In this document: piece by piece, positions 4,222 through 5,562 of the stretch | How the letters are laid out: the number at the start of each line of letters is the position of its first letter | Position numbering within the stretch: position 1 is the stretch's first letter | Assembly: GCA_017554135.1 (NCBI GenBank) | Contig: JAFZIX010000086.1 | Span: 1 to 5,562 of the forward strand | DNA length: 5,562 nt | Direction of reading: 5' to 3' | Source: Bacteroidales bacterium | GTDB taxonomy: Bacteria; Bacteroidota; Bacteroidia; Bacteroidales; UBA932 | The notes under the pieces: model-generated | What the model saw: the letters and a program-made list of their open reading frames with translations, nothing else | Databases searched by the model: none | Told to the model about the DNA's origin: nothing | Made by a program: the position numbers and the translations under genes

Positions 4222-5562
4222 TTAGAAACGATAGCGGCGGCAGCGGAGGTTTTTGGGATTGGAACTGGCGCCGACTGCCAGCACGTAGCGGCCGGGCAGA
4301 GGGCGCATGTCCTGCACGGATTCATCCCACCAGGAGAAAGTCTCATCGGTCAGAGGAATCTCCACTTTCACCTTCTTGCCGGCGGGCACGAACACCCGCT
4401 TGTAGCCGCGCAGGGTGCGCACGGGGCCCTCGGCATCTGCCGGCCGGGAGACATACAACTGCACCACCTCCTCGCCGTCACGCTTGCCAGTATTGCGCAC
4501 CTTCACCACCACCTTGCCATCGCGAACACGCACGCGCCCGGTCTTGAAGGTGGTGTAGCTCAGGCCGTATCCGAAGTGCCACAGAGGCTCGCCGGAGAAG
4601 AATCGGTAAGTGTGCCCGGCCATGTTGTAGTCGGAGAAGTCCGGAAGTTGCGAAGTGCTCTTATAGAAGGTCAGGGGCAGTTTTCCGGAGGGATTCACAT
4701 CCCCGAACAGCACGTCCGCAATCGCGGTCCCGCCCATCTGCCCGGGATACCAGGCCTGGAGGATGGCATCGCAGCATCCGGCCTCGTCCGTCAGGGCCAT
4801 CGCGGAGCCGCTGAAGTTCACCAGGATAATCTTTTTCCCGGCCTTCGCCAGCGCGGCGATCAGATCCTTCTGCACGTCCGGCAGTTCGATCCGGGTGCGG
4901 TCGCCGCCCTCGAACCCCGGGAATCCGCCCGCATCGCCCTGCTCACCTTCCAGGAAGGGGGTGATGCCGGAAGCGAAGATAACTGTTCCGAACGGTTGCA
5001 GCCGCTCCAGCACCTCTTCCACCGGCTCGGCGCCATCCACATGCCCGCATCCTTTAACATATTCTACCTCGCCGAGCCGCTCCTTCAGCGCCGCCAGCAG
5101 CGTCACGGTTTCCTTGGGGATCGGGCTGTAGTTGCCCCACTGCATGGTGGTATCATCCGCATTCGGGCCTACCAGCGCCACCTTGCAATCTGCCTTCAGG
5201 GGGAGGATTCCGCCGCGGTTCTGCAGCAGTACCATAGTCTCCCGTGCCATCTTCAGCGCCAGCGCGCGATGCTCGGGGCCTTCCACGATGCTTTCGGGGA
5301 GATCCTTCCAGGGGTCGATGCCGTCGATTTCGCCAAGGCGGATGCGCGCTGCAATCACGCGGATTAGGTTGCGGTCGAGGTCCTTCTCGTCCAGCAAACC
5401 TGCCTCGATGGCCTCGGGGATGGCCTGATAGGCGTGCCCGCATTCCACGTCCACCCCGTATTTCACTGCCAGCGCCGCCGCCTCTGCCTTGGTATCCACG
5501 TACTCATGGCGCCCGCGGATATAAAAGTCCGCCACCGCCCAGTAGTCGGAGACGATCACTCC
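4222..5562 (-). CDS. GH3 glycoside hydrolase, C-terminal part (beta-xylosidase/beta-glucosidase-like)
   Basis: The visible 446 residues are the C-terminal portion of a family GH3 enzyme that removes terminal sugars from oligosaccharides. The reading frame is open to the window edge, so the true start and roughly 300-400 residues (most of the TIM barrel) are missing. The fragment begins GVIVSDYWAV; Asp6 in VSDY is the expected catalytic nucleophile. VDVECGHAYQAIPEAIEAG (37-55) closes the first domain. The alpha/beta sandwich domain follows, with TMVLLQNRGGILPL (109-122) and SGITPFLEGEQGD (198-210), in which Glu205 or Glu207 is the likely acid/base. GGDRTRIELPDVQ (219-231) and AGHTYRFFSGEPLWHFGYGLSYT (315-337) fit the xylosidase-like subgroup common in Bacteroidota. 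A fibronectin-III-like domain (about 350-435) carries VRNTGKRDGEEVVQLYVSRP. No disruption is seen. GC is about 60%, like the dipeptidase and membrane-protein genes. Subfamily and substrate remain uncertain without the N-terminus; export cannot be judged. Confidence 0.92.
   Translation of the reverse strand, partial: GVIVSDYWAVADFYIRGRHEYVDTKAEAAALAVKYGVDVECGHAYQAIPEAIEAGLLDEKDLDRNLIRVIAARIRLGEIDGIDPWKDLPESIVEGPEHRALALKMARETMVLLQNRGGILPLKADCKVALVGPNADDTTMQWGNYSPIPKETVTLLAALKERLGEVEYVKGCGHVDGAEPVEEVLERLQPFGTVIFASGITPFLEGEQGDAGGFPGFEGGDRTRIELPDVQKDLIAALAKAGKKIILVNFSGSAMALTDEAGCCDAILQAWYPGQMGGTAIADVLFGDVNPSGKLPLTFYKSTSQLPDFSDYNMAGHTYRFFSGEPLWHFGYGLSYTTFKTGRVRVRDGKVVVKVRNTGKRDGEEVVQLYVSRPADAEGPVRTLRGYKRVFVPAGKKVKVEIPLTDETFSWWDESVQDMRPLPGRYVLAVGASSNPKNLRCRRYRF

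Noticed and set aside
4171..5367. Plus-strand open frame of 398 codons opposite the GH3 gene
   Set aside because: It is antisense to clear GH3 motifs, begins inside the terminator hairpin, and is rich in His, Gly and Ala without any family signature.
1..5562. CRISPR array, tRNA, rRNA or transposase gene
   Set aside because: No regularly spaced repeats, no cloverleaf-like segment, and no transposase or recombinase motif were seen in any frame.

Overview
The window looks like a chromosomal segment from a GC-rich member of the Bacteroidota, probably Bacteroidales. Three things support this: two matches to the Bacteroidota -7 promoter element (TAnnTTTG), the absence of clear Shine-Dalgarno sequences ahead of the genes, and a polysaccharide-type GH3 glycosidase beside a secreted C69 peptidase. 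The housekeeping-like flanks are about 60% GC by hand count of sample rows. The species cannot be named from the sequence.

Left part (1-2761, plus strand). The window opens in a short interspersed repeat (two tandem copies of a 17-bp unit, then a longer arm). A secreted C69-family dipeptidase (62-1582) follows, and 39 bp later a polytopic membrane protein of the nucleoside-recognition/'gate' type (1622-2761). The membrane gene has its own -7 element in the gap. The pair could link peptide hydrolysis to uptake, but the substrate of the membrane protein is unknown.

Middle (2733-4056, minus strand). This is a toxin-antitoxin operon of the HEPN/MNT class. A 321-residue protein carries a winged-helix and AbiEi/DUF6577-like region fused to a minimal nucleotidyltransferase (MntA-type, intact GSx10DxD). 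It overlaps by 17 nt a 124-residue HepT-type HEPN RNase with an intact Rx4HxY motif. The operon is much poorer in GC than its flanks, and its composition changes at the domain junction inside the fused antitoxin: about 52% over the AbiEi-like half and about 38-40% over the MNT domain and HepT. The HepT gene runs 29 bp into the 3' end of the membrane-protein gene, and a terminator-like hairpin for the membrane-protein gene lies inside the HepT coding sequence. Together these suggest a horizontally acquired cassette placed between resident genes.

Spacer (4057-4221). It holds a Bacteroidota-type promoter for the TA operon that ends only 4 nt before the ATG, so the mRNA is predicted to be leaderless. 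An AT-rich inverted repeat overlaps the -33 region and is a candidate operator. A 13-bp perfect hairpin, probably the terminator of the GH3 gene, is bracketed by imperfect 15-bp direct repeats.

Right part (4222-5562, minus strand). This is the C-terminal 446 residues of a GH3 glycoside hydrolase, most like beta-xylosidase/beta-glucosidase enzymes. It is cut by the window edge just upstream of the catalytic nucleophile. It is transcribed in the same direction as the TA operon but appears to be separated from it by the terminator.
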